Origin: Clostridium sp. MB40-C1
GTDB taxonomy: Bacteria; Bacillota; Clostridia; Clostridiales; Clostridiaceae
NCBI RefSeq assembly: GCF_030913655.1
Contig: NZ_CP133189.1
Span: forward strand, 3,331,001 to 3,395,000
Direction of reading: 5' to 3'
Length of the DNA: 64,000 nucleotides
Under the pieces are notes generated by a model that saw only the letters and a list, made by a program, of their open reading frames with translations, was not told the DNA's origin and did no database searches. The translations under genes were made by a program, and so were the position numbers. Position 1 is the first letter of the stretch. Every line of letters begins with the position of its first letter. Of this stretch, positions 57,687-64,000 are shown piece by piece.

Positions 57687-59063
57687 ATGAAAAATAATTT
57701 TCAGGATTTTAAATGTTTTATTAAAAATAAAAAAGTTGCTGTAGTTGGTATAGGAATAAGCAACATTCCTTTGATAAATTTTCTTTATGAATTAGAAGCT
57801 AAAGTAACAGCGTTTGATAAAAAAGATGAGAAAAGTCTTGGAAAAGTAGGTGAAGATTTTAAGAAAAAAGGTATAAATTTAGAACTGGGGGAGAATTATC
57901 TAGACAATTTGGTAGGATTTGATGTTATATTTAAGACTCCATCTATGAGAATAGATAACCCTGCTCTTGTTAAAGCCAAAGAGAATGGAACATATATAAC
58001 ATCCGAGATGGAGGAGTTTGTAAAGTATTGTCCTGCAAAAGTCTTTGGGGTTACAGGAAGTGACGGAAAAACAACAACTACTACATTAATCTATAATATG
58101 TTAAAGGTTGAAGGATACAAAACTTGGGTAGGAGGAAATATTGGTAATCCTTTATTTTCTAAGATAGAAGAAATGAATGATGAGGATAAAGTGGTTTTAG
58201 AATTATCCAGTTTTCAATTAATGACGATGAATGTTCATATTGATTGCGCATTAATAACAAATATAACTCCAAATCACCTTGATATGCATAAAGGTATGGA
58301 TGAATATGTAGAAGCTAAAAAAAATATTTTTAAAGTTCAATCAAAAGAAGATTTATTGGTTTTGAATAGAGATAACCATCTTACGAATTCTATGGTGAAT
58401 CAAGGGAAAGCAAGATGTATGCAGTTTAGCATAAAGGAAAAAATACAAGATGGTGCTTATTTTGAAGATGATAAGCTTTTATTAAAGGGAATAGAAATTT
58501 GCAAATTGCAAGATATAAAATTGATGGGAATGCATAATGTTGAAAATTTATTAGCAGCCTTTTGTACAGTCTCTGACGATGTAAGTATAGAAAGCATGAA
58601 TAAAGTTGCGACTACTTTTACTGGGGTAGAGCATAGGTGTGAATTCGTAAGAGAAGTAGATGGTGTTAAATATTACAATGATTCTATAGCTTCAAGTCCA
58701 ACAAGAACACTTGCAGGCCTAAAGGCATTTAATCAACCAGTAATATTAATAGCTGGGGGATATGATAAAAAAATCCCTTTTGATCCTCTTGCGGAAGAAG
58801 GATATAGTAAGATAAAAGCTTTAGTATTGGTAGGTCTTACTAAAGAAAAAATAAGAATGGCTTTTGATAAAGTTATTAAGGAAAAATCAATAAACTTGCC
58901 TATAGTTATAGCTGATACTTTTGAAGATGCCGTGTATAAAGCTAAGGGGTTGGCTCAAAAAGGAGATATAGTAACATTGTCTCCTGCGTGTGCTAGCTTT
59001 GATTTATTTCCTAACTTTGAAGTTAGGGGAAATAAATTTAAAGAAATAGTAAATGAACTCTAG
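57687..59063 (+). CDS. murD: UDP-N-acetylmuramoylalanine-D-glutamate ligase
   Basis: MurD adds D-glutamate to UDP-MurNAc-L-Ala. The N-terminal domain reads [14 protein letters not shown], the ATP loop is [14 protein letters not shown] near residue 112, and [11 protein letters not shown] and [16 protein letters not shown] are the central and C-terminal motifs. Length is 458 residues from the ATG at 57687, which follows GGAGGT; the open frame upstream lacks such a signal. A TATAAT box lies at 57634-57639. Confidence 0.97.
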   Translation: MKNNFQDFKCFIKNKKVAVVGIGISNIPLINFLYELEAKVTAFDKKDEKSLGKVGEDFKKKGINLELGENYLDNLVGFDVIFKTPSMRIDNPALVKAKENGTYITSEMEEFVKYCPAKVFGVTGSDGKTTTTTLIYNMLKVEGYKTWVGGNIGNPLFSKIEEMNDEDKVVLELSSFQLMTMNVHIDCALITNITPNHLDMHKGMDEYVEAKKNIFKVQSKEDLLVLNRDNHLTNSMVNQGKARCMQFSIKEKIQDGAYFEDDKLLLKGIEICKLQDIKLMGMHNVENLLAAFCTVSDDVSIESMNKVATTFTGVEHRCEFVREVDGVKYYNDSIASSPTRTLAGLKAFNQPVILIAGGYDKKIPFDPLAEEGYSKIKALVLVGLTKEKIRMAFDKVIKEKSINLPIVIADTFEDAVYKAKGLAQKGDIVTLSPACASFDLFPNFEVRGNKFKEIVNEL

Positions 59064-59839
59064 AATAATGTTGCGTCGCAACATTACTTAGTAACCAGAT
59101 ACCAACCTAGTGAAAGAGAATTTTTTTCTGGTGTTAAAAAATCTTTAAATTTTAAAAGCAGTTAACGAAATATCTTTTTCATTAACTGCTTTTGGTGTTA
59201 TTCTTAAAAGAACTGGTAAGCTCTTAAGCGATAGCTCAATTGGAGTAGCACTTATCCTAGATTAATTACCTATGCTTTAAAATAACTTTAAAATATTCTT
59301 TTGGCCGTTAGGACTTAGAAACTTTCTTTAAAAGTTTTGTTTCACATCTAAATTTTATATGACCACTCAAATTATGAATAAAGCATTTAAATTCAAAGAT
59401 TTTCTGGCATAAGGAAGAAAATCATCCTTTAGTCTTCCTCTTCTCCCCAGTATACATATTAAATTATATTACTTATAAAGAAACTAAGGCAGAGAAATTG
59501 GATTTTCTTATATATGTAGTTAGCCGATTAAACTTTGAAGTAGCAATTAGAAGTACTTAAGGTTTAATGGATAACTACATATATTTAGAAAAACCTATTC
59601 TTCTGCCGTTACTCATTCCGTCGCAACATTATTTTATTGTATAGTCTACTCTTCCTTGTGTGTCAATACAAGAGATATGGAGAAAATACGAGAAAAAAAT
59701 AGAAAGAGCAATATAAAAATCAATAATAAACTTTCACTAGTATTATGAATTTAAAAATTGTGATAAGATAATCCATGTCGTCGCAAGAGAGCAACGACAA
59801 GACAACAACAAGATTTGAAATAAAGATTCAAAAAAGTTG

Positions 59840-59868
59840 TTGACAAGAAAGAAACAAGCTGATATACT
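59840..59868 (+). promoter_or_regulatory. Promoter of the rRNA operon
   Basis: TTGACA (59840-59845) and TATACT (59863-59868) are 17 bases apart, followed by a leader of about 90 bases. Confidence 0.85.
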
Positions 59869-59900
59869 AAATAAGCTGCTTGAGTGCAGCTAAAGAAATG

Positions 59901-59913
59901 GTCTTTGAAAATT
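59901..59913 (+). promoter_or_regulatory. rRNA antitermination boxA-like site
   Basis: GTCTTTGAAAATT resembles the rrn boxA of Bacillus (TGTTCTTTGAAAAC). A second copy, TTCTTTGAAAATTG, lies before the 23S gene near 61617. Confidence 0.65.
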
Positions 59914-59967
59914 AAACAGAAGTTGATATAAAGTCAGTCAATTGAATTGAGTAAAGATTAAACTTTT

Positions 59968-61477
<1,510 letters not shown>

Positions 61478-61716
61478 TAGGGAGAAATGCTTAGAAACGT
61501 AGTTTTTAAGTAAAGATTGACTGAGTATAACTCTTCTGTTTAATTTTGAGAGACCATCTCTCAGAATATTCTAAGATAATTAATGAATTTATTATTAATT
61601 GTGGTTAGAATTTTTGTTCTTTGAAAATTGCACAGTGATAAAAGATAAACCTAGTAAAACATCTAGTAAATAGATGAAAAGATTACATCAAAGTATAATA
61701 CTTTGATAAGATATAA

Positions 61717-64000
<2,284 letters not shown>

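Larger units (their letters stand above)
59064..59967. repeat. Dispersed multi-part repeat, copy C, and rRNA leader
   Basis: The repeat covers about 59068-59630. It starts with the palindrome AATGTTGCGTCGCAACATT (59068-59086) and ends with CGTCGCAACATT (59619-59630). Inverted arms lie near 59485-59534 and 59562-59610. AGCAGTTAACGAAA with TTTTCATTAACTGCT (59157-59191) may be the murD terminator. No gene is seen. The rRNA promoter and leader follow. Confidence 0.7.

Overview
The window is AT-rich, low-GC Gram-positive DNA from an endospore-forming obligate anaerobe, most likely Clostridium in the strict sense. The grounds are the 16S rRNA sequence, the sporulation genes (spoIID-like, spoVG, spoVT, spoVB, yabP, yabQ, spoIIE), an [FeFe] hydrogenase, an H-NOX chemoreceptor, formate-tetrahydrofolate ligase and a glycyl T-box. 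I do not name a species.

Positions 1-20300 are a mosaic of accessory and house-keeping genes. They hold the end of a SsuB/TauB-type ABC ATPase, two paralogous CsxC-like spore-surface proteins, a long SpoIID/LytB protein, an H-NOX methyl-accepting chemotaxis protein followed by a PAP2-like membrane protein, a YkvI transporter, a lipoprotein, a radical SAM protein (YtqA family), a HAD phosphatase, a PAP2 phosphatase, an [FeFe] hydrogenase, tRNA-Pro, two small membrane proteins, a ZnuC/ZnuB-type metal transporter behind a Fur-family-like palindrome, a degenerate alanine racemase homologue and murC.

Positions 20600-57200 follow the gene order known from Bacillus subtilis near the origin: purR, spoVG, glmU, prs, pth, mfd, spoVT, spoVB, mazG/yabN, rqcP/yabO, yabP, yabQ, divIC, yabR, spoIIE, tilS, hpt, ftsH, coaX, dusB, greA, lysS. 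Inserted into it are a two-component system with an HtrA-like protein lacking its catalytic histidine, prsA, hup, a tRNA array (Leu, fMet and Met genes, three of them initiators, plus a decayed copy), a thioesterase, fhs and one unrecognised protein. After lysS come tRNA-Asn, a glycine T-box, glyS and murD. The window closes with an rRNA operon (16S complete, 23S cut by the window edge).

Intergenic DNA carries several repeat families: a multi-part element present three times (after prs, after spoIIE, before the rRNA operon), a second element sharing pieces at three loci (one between the T-box and glyS), and AGGTNCT-type heptamers. The first family has long inverted arms, and one copy contains a further hairpin with two identical ATGGAC hexaloops. 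A promoter-terminator unit on the minus strand between glyS and murD looks like an unannotated small RNA gene. Promoters can be read for spoVG (sigma-H), yabP (sigma-E), the tRNAs, the rRNA operon and the metal transporter.
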